A DNA stretch of 64,000 nt from Hirundichthys speculiger (taxonomy: Eukaryota > Chordata > Actinopteri > Beloniformes > Exocoetidae): assembly GCA_018398805.1 (NCBI GenBank), contig JAGFBZ010000899.1, positions 1,219,001 to 1,283,000 on the forward strand, in the 5' to 3' direction. Made by a program: the position numbers and the translations under genes. The notes below the pieces were generated by a model. It was not told the origin of the DNA. It made no database searches and saw only the letters and a list, made by a program, of their open reading frames with translations. Below are positions 48,690-59,500 of this stretch, in pieces; the stretch's first letter is position 1; each line of letters starts with the position of its first letter.

Positions 48690-49084
48690 CATTGCCCCCT
48701 CCCTAGTTACTGTTGCTAGGTCGGACAAACTTCTGCTCCTGCATTAAGGACTGTGTTAATTCGCTATTTTTCCGATGTGTATCATCAGTGTTAATATTAT
48801 AGTATAATATCGCCATGGTGAAATATTGCTGCTGAGGACCTGCAACAGTGACTCGAGGTGTCCAGAACGTATGGAGGGGACATTTTTTAAACAAACGGTG
48901 TAAAAATTTAGCTGTAGGTTAAGTTGTGTCCATCCACAACTGAAAATGGAGAAAGTTACAAAACACACCTACATTTACTCCAAGGCAAGTTTACTTTGTT
49001 TATTGGATGATTGATTTAACCACCGTTTAGTAAAAGTAATAATATGATTTAGCATATTAGGGTAATGAGTTCTCTGCTAGCAGC

Positions 49085-49085
<1 letters not shown>
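48690..49085. other. no recognised feature
   Basis: AT-rich spacer; nothing recognised. Confidence 0.4.

Positions 49086-49157
<72 letters not shown>
49086..49157. repeat. (TA)n microsatellite
   Basis: About 35 TA units. Confidence 0.97.
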
Positions 49158-49161
<4 letters not shown>

Positions 49162-49164
49162 ATA

Positions 49165-49250
49165 CCAAATCAAACTTTATTTATATAGCACTTTTCATAC
49201 TTTAAAAATGCAACCCAAAGTGCTTCACAAAGTAAAACAAAACGAAATCA
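49165..49250 (-). mobile_element. L2-type LINE 3' tail fragment
   Basis: caaactttatttatatagca followed by cttttcatac and aacccaaagtgcttcacaaa is the complement of the conserved 3' end of L2-like elements, also seen at the left edge of the element at 39958. Coding sequence is absent. It sits between two (TA)n tracts. Confidence 0.6.
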
Positions 49251-49321
49251 CAACAGATAATAAAAACCTGTCTCCCCCCCACCACACACACAGCACACAC
49301 AAGCACACTCACAGTATATAT

Positions 49322-49327
<6 letters not shown>

Positions 49328-49376
<49 letters not shown>
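49328..49376. repeat. (TA)n microsatellite
   Basis: About 24 TA units preceded by gtgtgt. Confidence 0.97.
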
Positions 49377-49379
<3 letters not shown>

Positions 49380-50100
49380 ATTTTTTTCCATTCTTTTGGA
49401 GGCATGATGACATTCTGTTAGCACAGTCGAAAACATCTATGAGTCATCATTGCAAAAGTACCCAGCTTGTTGAACTATTATGGTTCAGGTTTTTCTGAAA
49501 GCACACAGACAGCTTACACTGCCTGGCCAGGAAAAAGGAAAAAGAATCGGCATCTAGATTCAAGTAAGCACATTGGTAGGAGCCTGCTCTTGGAAAAGTA
49601 CTGCAGTGGTTGCCGTGGGATTGTTGGCATGGCAGCAGGTTTTACAGGCAGGGTGATCTGCCCGTCGTACAGATAGTTCCCAGCAGTTCTAGACTTCAAA
49701 CAAAGTGGTTCTCAAATTCAAGCACAAGTTATTTACTGGTAATTCGCATATTCACCTGGTGTTCATTGTTACTGTCTCTTTTTATGAAGAAAAAAAAAAG
49801 AAGGCTCGTGACAACAGGCGTCGTGAGCCTGAGCTGTTGCCTCCATGTCAGCTGTTACAATCTTCAGGTGAGCATCTTCTTACCTTCCATCTTATGTTGA
49901 TTTCTAAACAAAATGGACAGATGAGCAGCCTCTTAGAATTAAAACCGATTAGAAAGTCGGGACGTACTCTACTGCAAAGTAAGCAAAATTGGTTTTGGAA
50001 TCAAAGAGAAAATCATCCAGTTCCTCATGCTATTCTGAATTTGACTGCTTCAGAAATGTGACCAATAACACCAGATATCATTTTCTTTGCATTTTCAGCT
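49380..50100. other. no recognised gene; one exon-like stretch
   Basis: 49780-49868 encodes EEKKKKARDNRRREPELLPP before a strong donor-like ttcag|gtgagc at 49868. I cannot name a protein and see no acceptor-to-donor exon that would convince, so I leave it as unassigned. Confidence 0.3.
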
Positions 50101-50401
50101 CTTCCATCCATCCATCCATCCATTAACTTCCGCTTATCCTAATTCAGGTCAGCCGAAGCAAAGAGGCCCAGAGCTCCCTCTGCCTGGGCTCTTCCAGGGG
50201 AAACACCAAGGTGTTCCTCACCTCACCTGGCTCCTCTCAATGTAGAGGGGCAGTGACTCTACACTGAGTCCCTCCTGGATGACTGAACTTCTCACTCTGT
50301 CTTTAAGGAAGAGTCCAGCCACCCTGCGGAGAAAACTAATTTCAGCCACTTGTATCCACGATCACATTCTTTTGGTCACTACCCACAGCCCGTGACCACA
50401 G
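50101..50401 (-). pseudogene. Rex3 (RTE-clade) LINE, 3' end, part split by a hAT insertion
   Basis: On the minus strand this is the C-terminal end of the Rex3 protein and its 3' tail. cttgtatccacgatcacatt and the following ggtcactacccacagcccgt correspond to the LWVVTKRM-type segment, agagtccagccaccctgcgg to the AGL segment, and gaagttaatggatggatgga on the minus strand is the (GGAT)n tail. An internal deletion lies near 50225. The sequence resumes at 55608 on the far side of a hAT element (separate entry), so this and 55608-55800 are one original copy. Confidence 0.8.
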
Positions 50402-50409
50402 GTTAGCTG

Positions 50410-51100
50410 TGATACTGGGAATTTTGGTATTGAGCCAATACTAAGTATAAAACAGGGCCAGTATTGCCGATACAGATACTAACCGATACTTTTTCATATT
50501 AAGCTTGATCTATCATGAAACTGCTGAACATTTGGTGTTTTTGTGATTTTTGCCTTTGGATTATTTTGTTAAAACCCAGGATAGAATTTCAGCAAACTTT
50601 ATAGGTGACAGTAAAATACTTTATTATGACAAATGACATTTTTGTGTAAATATTCCTTTGGAGTTGAATTGTTCTGTTCATGGTGTTTTTTCTAGTTTGT
50701 CAGATTCCCCAGGTGCGGTTCAGCCTCTGACTAGCAGAGTCTGTCACCGGGACCAGCTCTCCATCTCTTCAGGTCTGTTGCGATCTAGGGGGGTTCACCT
50801 CGCTAGATTTCCTTCAATTTATTGAAGCTGGTGTCGAGGAGATACGCCAAGCTCTCACTGTATACTATTCCAAATGCCTACCCTGCTTACACCAATAACT
50901 GACCTAAGAGGAATAGCCTGGTGGCTCAAAGTCCAGCTATCGGTCACATTTGTTAACTGCAGCTCTCCTCTTATGTTTAGGTTTTAGTGGCTTGGACAGC
51001 AAGCCCCAAGGATATGTGACAATATTGGGCTAGAGTAACCTTTAAGAAACTGTGTTGTTAGTGCAGAGGCATACCCAAGTCTTCACAATTGTGGGGACAG
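50410..51100. other. hAT left subterminal region and unassigned sequence
   Basis: 50410-50500 is rich in GATAC motifs typical of the hAT end. 50690-51060 is less AT-rich and directly follows, on the minus strand, the LTR-like segment ending at 51102; it could be retroviral leader or host-element sequence. No primer-binding site that I can name. Confidence 0.3.
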
Positions 51101-51101
51101 A

Positions 51102-51680
51102 TGTAATTTCCACCACGATGTCTTATGATAATTTTATATTTATTAAAGCAGATTAGCAGGGTTAACCAGCAGCATTCATTGGTTAAACAATCTCTAATGC
51201 TACTTGGAAAAGAAAAATTAAGCTGTGGTTTACAAATCGATTCATCGGTTGATCCAAGGGCAGGCTGGGATGTAAGCAAATGGCCACTTTGCGTTGTTAA
51301 GGCTGCTGATGGAGGGTAGAGAGGGAGTGCACAGTCAGGCCCGCCGGGAACTCTGGTATCTGGCCCCCTCCTCCTTACTTAGCAGTGAGCTAGGCTAACC
51401 CAAAAACGCTCTAAGCCTGGTCCTTCCCAAGCCTGGTCCTTCTTCTTCGAAAACGCCCCAGGAATCAACCCCGAATTCTTCTGATCCTCCCTTTTTATGC
51501 TACTCTCTCTCTCTCTCTCATCAGCCTGCATCAGCCTGCAAAATGTCCCTGTTTTGGTCTCCTACAACCATTGATTGGTCGACTCACATTTGCATAGGCG
51601 TACATAATTTCCCCAAACTCCCAATTCCTGATTGGTTGTCCACATATACAGAGGCGTGCATAGTTATTCAAAATTTTACA
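51102..51680 (-). mobile_element. LTR-like segment (retroviral type) inside the hAT element
   Basis: On the minus strand it begins TGTAAAATTTTG (51680) and ends GGAAATTACA (51102), short inverted ends of the TG...CA type. Within it are a TATA-like agcataaaaagggagg about 180 bases in, a (GA)n tract, and aataaatataaa about 45 bases before the end, the usual promoter-to-polyadenylation order. A purine-rich aacaaggagggtta precedes the start, like a polypurine tract. No coding region of a retrovirus is recognisable nearby and no flanking duplication was found. Could be a 3' LTR whose internal region decayed. Confidence 0.5.
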
Positions 51681-51684
51681 TAAC

Positions 51685-53350
51685 CCTCCTTGTTTTGGCT
51701 ATACATCATGCATAATTCACAGACAGTGTCACATAGTCATTCTGATAGGTACAGGCATCAGCAGCGGCGTTTACATAATTATCATGACATACACAATTCA
51801 ACTACACAACTTCTCCGAGATATCAAGGTTACCTTGTTTATTTGGTCAAATAGCTCATTAAGCTAAAGCTAATCAGGCTAAAGCTAACCCTTATCTAACG
51901 ATTTATGTAGCATTGTATGGCCCAAAGTTTCATTTACTGATGGATTGATTGGTTAATACCTGGAATATGTGCTCATTCGGCATGTTTCTGCACAAAGCCT
52001 GCAGCCCTCACCAGCTTCCCAAAGGTCAGCCTGCTCTGCCATTTCTTGCACCTGGCTGACCAAGCACTAGCCACGGCTACACTGGTGTGTATTGCAGAGG
52101 AAACTTATTGTTTACAATGACATCCTCTTCTCTGCTCTTGTTGTGTCTTTGGTAGCTCCGAGCTGGCAGAATTGTTTTGAATTACTAGTTTTTTGTGATA
52201 AACTTGGCGTTGTTTTACCTTCCACGGCGGCACACAGTGCTCTGTTGTTCTCGGCGTAGCATATACAACACTTTGCAGCTCAGACCAAAATCCAACCACT
52301 TCTTATGATTTTCTGCATTGCTGAAATTTAACATTGGTCCTACAGTTATTGATTAGAGATCACAAATCACAATAATCACCACATTTCTGTTACTCCATTA
52401 CACTATGAACTCCATTACACTATAAACATAAACAGAATATAATTTGCATTCTGCAATCACCCAGACGCGACATTTTCTGTTCTTCATAGCTCAGCCTTAG
52501 AAAAATCTCATCAACAGAGCTGAGATGATTCCAACTTCTTTCCGGGTCACTTTACAAGTTCAACTATTATATTATATCTTTTAATACTTGTGTAGTTTTG
52601 TTTGCACCCTGTGTCCTTTCCCCTTGCTTTAACTCTTTAAATTTCCCCTTTGTGGGATAAATAAAGAATTATGTAATGTTATTTTATCTTAGATAACACC
52701 TTTCAATGGGATACATGACATGAACTGGGATTTTTCAAGGTCTCAATTATATTTTTTTGACATGGATCCAGTTACATATGACTTAAGTAACATGTACTTT
52801 GAAAGTTAACACAGATATAAGCTGGTCTCATGATAATTAAAGGCATTCATATACCTGAAATATATTTTAATCTAACTGCCTCACCTAAAATAAAATCTAA
52901 TTAATTACCATGACAATTTAGAGGAGAATAATGTGTATTTGATATAACCTTTCACTTTAACAGGAATTAGCTTTTCATATCTTTAGTTTTGCTTTGATTA
53001 TAAAACCATTTAAATGACAGAATTTTCAGAATTAAAAACTATTTTAAATTTTGAATATAGGAAGTTAAATCTAGACACCATCTATTGCTCATCTTGACAC
53101 AAATTCTTGGGACCAGTGTTGAAAGTGTTTTTTCTGCAGCAAGTAACTGAACTCTATGCAGTTTTCACATTTAGCAATACCTTCATTTTCTTCCATCACA
53201 ACTTGGCACAAAATACATACACAGATATTTTAAAAACCATTATAGACGTTTTAAAGAAGGCGAAAGAAAAATACAATCAAATGTCGGAGTGTTTAATATA
53301 GATATTGCAATATTTACATATCTATCTATTCAAATTTAAAAATATACATT
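51685..53350. other. interior of the hAT composite, no recognised coding
   Basis: AT-rich. 52610-52680 contains a tttccccttgtgggataaat motif resembling the 3' tail of a fish LINE. 51840-51900 holds repeated gctaaagctaa motifs. The body of the hAT transposase was expected here but is not recognisable. Confidence 0.35.
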
Positions 53351-53354
53351 TTTG

Positions 53355-54338
53355 GGGGGAGACGGCCGTAAGTCCGTTGTTGCCTGCCGTGGCGGCAATT
53401 CTCAAACCCTGCGGTGGACACCTCGGGTAAGAGAGGCCGTCAGGCTAAAGGAGTATTACCGGGCTGGGTTAGCTTGTGGGACTCTGGAAGCAGCAGGCAC
53501 GTATCAACAGGTCAAACGGGCTGCAGCCTTGGCGGTCTCTAAGGCGAAAACCCGGGTGTCGGAGGAGTTTGGTGAGGCCATGGAAAACAACTTTCAGTTG
53601 GTTTCATGGAAATTCTGGCGAACTGTCAGACATCTTAAGCGGGGAAATCAGTGCTCCACCAACACTGTGTTTAGTGGGGGTGGGTGCTGCTAACCTCAAC
53701 TGGAGATGTCACCGGCCGGTGGAAAGAATACTTCGAGGATCTTCTCAATCCCACCAACACGTTTTCCATAGAGGGTGCTGAGGCAGTGGACTTTGAGGTG
53801 GATTCATCCATTACTGGAGCTGAGGTCGCCAAGGTAGTTAAGAAGCTGCACAGGGACAGGGCTCCAGGGGTGAATGAGATCCTCTCTGAGTTCCTAAAGG
53901 CTCTGGATATTGTTGGACTGTCTTGGTTGACATGTCTCTGCAACATCAGGTGGAAATCAGGGGGCAGTACATCTGGATTGACAGACTGGGGTGGTGGTTC
54001 CCCTTTTCAAGAAGGGGTACCAGGGACGTGTTCCAATTACAGGGGAATCACTCACATGCCTCAGCCTCCCTGGTAAAGTCTATGCAGAGGTGCTAATTGA
54101 TTGTCAAATCTCAGATCCAAGAGGAACAATGTGGGTTCCATCCTGGTCATGGAACCCTGGGCCAGCTCTTTACCCTCACTAGGGTCCTAGAGGGAGCATG
54201 GGAATTTGCCCAACTAGTCCACAAGTGTTTTGTGGATCTGGAGAAGGCATTTGACCGTGTCCCTCAGGGTGTTCTGTGGGGGCTACTCTGGGAGTATGGG
54301 GTACTGGCCCGTTGCTAGGGGCGGTCCAGTCCTTGTAA
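53355..54338 (+). pseudogene. Rex3 (RTE-clade) LINE, reverse-transcriptase 5' half
   Basis: 53352-53693 gives TPRVREAVRLKEYYRAGLAC, then KRAAALAVSKAKTRVSEEFG, the linker before the RT. After a frameshift near 53690, 53684-53900 gives TSTGDVTGRWKEYFEDLLNP and RDRAPGVNEILSEFLKAL. 53970-54030 contains gacagactggggtggtggtt, the conserved Rex3 segment before VVPLFKKG. 54030-54090 gives SNYRGIT and SLPGKVYAEVL in different frames. 54115-54318 gives QEEQCGFHPGHGTLGQLFTL and FVDLEKAFDRVPQGVLWGLL (block A with catalytic Asp). It stops near 54338, before the YADD motif. Loss of the 3' half is unusual for a LINE copy and implies later deletion. At least three frameshifts. Confidence 0.88.
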
Positions 54339-54339
54339 A

Positions 54340-54960
54340 ATGGGAATGTCAATTTCTATGTGTTTCAGTGTGTTGTTTTAACATATCGGTTTATAAATGA
54401 TGTTCATATTTTCTGCTTATAGTGTTAATAAACTGTATTTTTTGTACAAATCCACCTGTGTCATCGTTCTTTTTATGCTCATAGCACATCCATCTGTATA
54501 TAATATTGATAGTGTATACCCACTGTAAATGATGTCTATCATTCTGCCTTAACCTGCACATATTAAATGATACAGTGTATCCTGCACGTGCTTCTAATCA
54601 CACTTCTGATTAGATGCTCAACCGCATTTCGTTGCCCTGTACTTTTACACGTGCAATGACAGAGTTGAATCTGATCTTAGATGGCTTTCGCTGATCCACT
54701 TACACTGTACAACAGTTGCACTGTCACTAGCATAGTTATTAATGGAAAAACATCATCATTTTATAATTGTAGGTTAGAAATAATGCATGCAATATCATAA
54801 ATTTTTGAGCAATGGCCTATTTTCATGAGTTACAAATTTATCCAAATCTAACATGAGCTCCGGCTATTATCACTTGGTTTTAATCAGGAAGATTTCTTAA
54901 TAGCAACACCTACGGTTACATTGTCCATTTACCATGTTTTTAGTATTAATATGAACTGAT
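54340..54960. other. hAT interior; possible LINE tail
   Basis: 54580-54690 (ttctgattagatgctcaacc, gcatttcgttgccctgtac, gtgcaatgacagagttgaat) resembles the 3' tail of a fish LINE family that I cannot place with certainty. The rest is AT-rich. Confidence 0.4.
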
Positions 54961-54977
54961 GCTGAAGATGACCACTC

Positions 54978-55305
54978 TTATTTACCTGGATACTCTCTGT
55001 TAGACTGAAAGGCATCTGCCAGTGACTTCTGTCTCAGGGATGAGAGTTTGTCAGGGCCATGGAATGGTGTATATCTCTCCTCCTCTCTCCGTTTCTGCAG
55101 CTCTTCGTTTTCTTGCACGTGGTTTTCCACACACTCAAATAAATTTTGCAGTGTTTCCATTGTATTTAACAACTACACAATTTGCAGTTGTTTCTTTTTC
55201 GGTATTAAAATACAGCCAAATTACGCTCCTTTTCCTTTCTGCCATTCTTGGTTCTTCTACTCCATTATCTATCTCCATGAGTTGTGTGTGTTGACAACAG
55301 GGAAG
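54978..55305 (-). pseudogene. hAT (ZBED-type) transposase N-terminus
   Basis: Reading leftward from about 55247: MAERKRSVIWLYFNTEKETT followed by ANCVVVKYNGNTAKF. This is a BED-finger-like start (W..F, Cys, then NT before the helix), with the second Cys of the C-x2-C pair changed to Val. After a frameshift near 55140 it continues to ENEELQKRREEERYTPFHGP, then QKSLADAFQSNREYPGK, the usual segment between BED finger and catalytic core in ZBED-like hAT transposases. It then ends. No catalytic domain is recognisable in the remainder of the element. Confidence 0.65.
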
Positions 55306-55607
55306 AGATAACCCTGAGTGGGCGGGCCCAGGATGGAGGGGCCAGGCTGAGTCTACCTGCATGGTTGTTTGGCTGGCGCCGCTGAGCCACATTATGATGC
55401 GACGTCAAAAGACGAGACGAGAGGGGAAGGGGAGTGAGGACACAGCAACAGCATGTCACACGCAGACTTCAATGAATTTGCACTCAGTCAGTGCTTGTGG
55501 AAGAGAAAAAAACGCTTGAGTATCGATCTTTTTACACAAATATTGTCCGCTATCAATACCACTGTTGGTATCGATATTATCGATATTTGGATCAATCTGC
55601 CCACCTC

Positions 55608-55810
55608 GACCACAGATGAGAGTGGAACAAAAGTCGACCAGAAAACACAAGGCCTTGTCTTTTGGTTTAGCTGTCTCCACCACAACAGACTGGTGCAAAG
55701 TCTGCATCACTACAGAAGCTGCACTGATCCACCTGTCAATCTCCTGCTCCCTAGAGACACCTGTGTTTTTTACTTTGTACCTCGAAACAGCAGAAGTGGA
55801 AAAAAAAAAA
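55608..55810 (-). pseudogene. Rex3 LINE, RT thumb region, other half of the split copy
   Basis: On the minus strand: EQEIDRWISAASVVMQTLHQ then SVVVETAKPKDKALCFLVDF and STLICG. This is the conserved segment of Rex3 that normally runs directly into the LWVVT segment found at 50400-50340. The two are separated only by the hAT insertion with its gaccacag duplication. Upstream coding is lost beyond about 55810. Confidence 0.8.
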
Positions 55811-55819
55811 AATTCAGAT

Positions 55820-56430
55820 CTTAATTGCTATTTCTGAAATACATTGAATTCAATAATCCCGCTTTCTAATAACATGGCTCCCGTTCATGTTACACAATAA
55901 CTGCCTTCATTGTTAAATCAAAGACATTTTTGTTGGAGGTACGGTCACATTTAACTAAAAAGGGTTCTTATTCTGGCTGTTTCTCAGAAATAAAATTAAA
56001 AAGGTTGCTTAAAAACATCAAGTTTCATGTTTTGTGGAATTTTTTTATGACCTTCATAACTTTCTCTTTGATGTGGACTTTGCTGCAGAACAACCACTTT
56101 AATTATTTAATGTTTCTGTGCTTTACTGTTTTGTGATTATTCACAACTGGGACCATCAACTGCTTGTGACGCTAATTCTCTAGGGGTGTGCCATTAAACT
56201 ACTGCAGAAAGAGGAGATACAACAAAATGATGTGGTTAAAAGAACTCTTATCCACAGAAAACACAATGCAGAACATCTGACATTTACTTTAATGCCACTT
56301 TGTAATTTCAGAAGCATCAGTCTCCTTGTTGATTTACATATCTGGTATTTTACGGACAGTGAGAGTGATTTTTTTCCCATATTTTTCTCTCTTCTTTTTT
56401 TTCCATCTCTATTTTACCTCAGGTAGCTTT
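55820..56430. other. no recognised feature
   Basis: AT-rich sequence; nothing recognised. Confidence 0.4.
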
Positions 56431-56434
56431 TGTG

Positions 56435-56575
56435 CAAGTTGAGGGGTTACCACCAACCAGAAGGTTGCTGGATCATCCCCAGCCCCGTGTCTCTAGGCAA
56501 GACATTTAACACCTGTATTGTCCCTATTGTCCTAGGCACTCATAATGCCAGTCCCAAGCCAGGACTAATAGGGAG
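56435..56575 (+). repeat. diverged tRNA-derived SINE fragment
   Basis: ggttgctggatcatccccag looks like a decayed B box region, followed by gtgtctctaggcaagacatt, the body motif of the SINE at 18754 (tgtccttgggcaagacac). The remainder does not align by eye. Old fragment. Confidence 0.45.
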
Positions 56576-56579
56576 AATA

Positions 56580-59500
56580 TCCAATGTTTGAGAAAAAAAA
56601 AAAGAATGCAATTTCTAAGTCAGACAGCACAATTCATCAAGCAAAACCCTATTAACTGTAATATGGGGGGAAATGGAGGAGGGAAGTGACATAAGACAAC
56701 AGTGTGATTTGCATTTTGATCACAAGATTCCAGTAAAGTCTGCCTATCTGTGACTTTTTGAAAGCAATTTGAAATATGTGAATTGGACCAGTAATCAAAC
56801 TAGGTGTCACTCTGCATGTCTTGCATGGATTTTATGCCCAAGCTGTTTATAAAGGCTTGTTTTGACCTCTGATAATGCCAGCAGCCTGAGCAGAGACTGT
56901 CTGAAAATGCTAAACATTGCACGACGTCTCCAGAGTTTTCTCTAAAACAACTGACTCCCGGGCCAATTTAATCCGCTATCATCTAGATTTTTGAGGTTGC
57001 TGAGGTGCGTTGCTGTTGTATATAATGCATTAAAAGTAGCGCTTCTTCCGTAATGTAAAGATATCATTTATGAAAACATATCCAACACTATTAATTATTT
57101 CCCTTTTAGACCCACCGTGGATTGATTTTATGACAGCACTGGCTTATGCAACATTAGCTTTTCTTGCAGTTTTACAGGAACATTTCTATAAGGTCAGCAA
57201 CTATTTCTAGCTTTGTTGCTGAGAACTGATACAGACTTGCACAAACTGCATTATTGTTTCAGCTTCCAATATATTTGCTTGAGTAGATAAAGATTTTTTT
57301 TTTCTTTGTTTAGTCAGGCCAAATCCACTAAACAACAAACTGCAAATATAATGTTTTTATTCATGTCACTTCAAAAATGTGACTTTCCTCTCAGTATGTC
57401 GAGGCAATAATGCTTCAGAAAATTAGTATCATTGTACAAATATTTTCCCCACAGGATTAATATCTGCAAAGAACTCTTACCACTAAAAACATTTTGAAAT
57501 TGTAGGGCTTTTGCATTTCAATGGAAAAGTTACATGCCCGCAAATAAAGCGTGATTCATTTGGTTCACAAGGTTCATTGCTGAGTACATGCACATGGCCA
57601 TAGAAAATAAACGAGTTTTTCAAAGTATGTGTAGGTGGAATATTTCTATGTAGATGTGTTCTGCCACAAACACAATTATATTTCTACCCCCTGTCAGCAG
57701 GTTAAGAGGCAGAAAAAGCAGTGGTGTTTGAATATTTCACTCCCAGCTCTGGCATCCAGCATGAGTGTATTAACGTGTGCGTGCGTTGCTCGAAAATAAG
57801 TATACATGTTGTTTGGTTGCAGTAAAACCTGTAAACCATTAAATAATTCCATGAGCGTATTTTGAGCTTGAGTAAGACAAAGTGAGAAGTTTGAGATGAT
57901 TTGATAACCTGATCTCACAGACAGATGTAGCAACACGCAAAACACACACTGTTTGTGTTGGCATTGATTGTTCCCTATTAAGCCTCAGGATTCGCCAGCT
58001 CTGTTGAGGAACTAATTATAGTGGATACCGTCCAAGACTGCAAAGTACATCCCTGGACTGAGACACCGCTGTTTGTGCACAGAAGTCTCTAGACAGAGAA
58101 AAATCTACAATGAAGACAAAGATTTCCATAATAAATCAAATTTCCAATCTGTTAAACAACATCTGTGTGGTGTGAGTACAATTATAACTGATAATAAATA
58201 GTACTACTGTATTTAATTTATGCACGTGACATATTGACTGTTCTAGCTTTTCAAGCCTTATTTCAATTAGAATAGATTATCTTCTGCCTAAAAACACATT
58301 CGCGGATATATTTGTTGAGTATGTTACTGTGGCTGATAAATTTCTCTAAAGAAGAAGACAGCGGTAGCATGGCCAGCTGTCGTTTTCCTTTTCCGGTCTT
58401 TCCCTCTGTGATATAAAGGGTTAGTCTGGTTACTCAGGATTTGATTTCCAGAGGGACAGTAACCGGGGACAAAGAATAAAACTGTCTCTTGACACCACTG
58501 AATAGGCACACAACCAATCAGAGAAACTAAGGATGTGACAAAGGCAGAGGGACGGCCAAACTTAGTATCAACAAATGACATCCAAGATGGCAGTGAGTTG
58601 AAATGCCAGTGAATGACTAAAGTGGGTTTCTGCAGCTATTTTTGTGGTTTTTTATTTAGTCATCACACGAACTCTGTTCAGTTCACCACTCTGAAGCGAT
58701 TGGTTCTGTATGTTCTGACCTGATGGAAAATGAATGTGAATGGGAGGGGTACCGGATTTATTTCACGAGAGAGAATTTCTGGGTGGTGAATGGGTCTGGG
58801 TGGCCAGGCTATGGCAGTGGCAGTCCTCGTCTTTATGGTGCCCTGGGCAAAGCCACCTCTAAGTTTTCCCTTAATGGATGTTATTGCTGCTTTTATAATT
58901 TACTGTTTCTAATGTTCTCATGCACTTTCAATTGCTTGTGTTTCGAATGCATTATGTAAAGTTGCCTATAAGTTTCCCATTGTCCATGAATAAATAAAAC
59001 GAAAAAAGTTACTAATTCAAAAGAAGATAATGAAATTACCAAATTACACAAATTCTTCAACTGTTGCAGTTTAAACAATAAGTCAAATTGCACAGCTGTC
59101 CTGTAGAGCCTGCCTGTCTACACATGCAGGAGAAAAGACTTCATAGGAACAACTAGCAAAAAAGGTCCACCTGGAGACCTTTTCCCGACACAAAGCTGTG
59201 GCACTAATGTGGATGCAGATCAGTTTTGTTTGGCGACAACGTTTTGGAATGTACTTGGACGAGTGTGGACGTAAGCTCAGTTAACGTTTTTAGTTTTAGT
59301 TGAAGAAAATGTGTATAACCCATCCCATTCTCCCGATCTCCTCCTCCCCCAGGTGGGAATTTTGTCCGAGTGGCAGCCTGCTGTCCTAACAGGGATCCCT
59401 CTCAGAGATCAGATAGGCAGTGTCTACTAGTTAATAACCTAGAGACCTATAAGGACACCCACTTCCAGCCAACAAAATATTCATATATATCTTATTTTAT

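Larger units (their letters stand above)
50394..55615 (-). mobile_element. hAT element inserted into Rex3, 8-bp target duplication gaccacag
   Basis: gaccacag at 50394-50401 and again at 55608-55615 flanks the insert (50402-55607). Joining the outer flanks restores a continuous Rex3 antisense sequence. The left end gttagctgtgatactgggaa continues into gccgatacagatactaaccg. The right end, read inward on the minus strand, is gaggtgggcagattgatcc then aatatcgataatatcgata; the terminal inverted repeats are short and imperfect. A BED-finger transposase start lies near the right end on the minus strand. The interior has accepted an LTR and a Rex3 fragment, so it is a nested composite. Confidence 0.75.

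Noticed and set aside
58723..58959. Gly-rich open frame NGSGWPGYGSGSPRLYG
   Set aside because: No family recognised, and the adjacent sequence shows no exon signals or start context that would support a gene.
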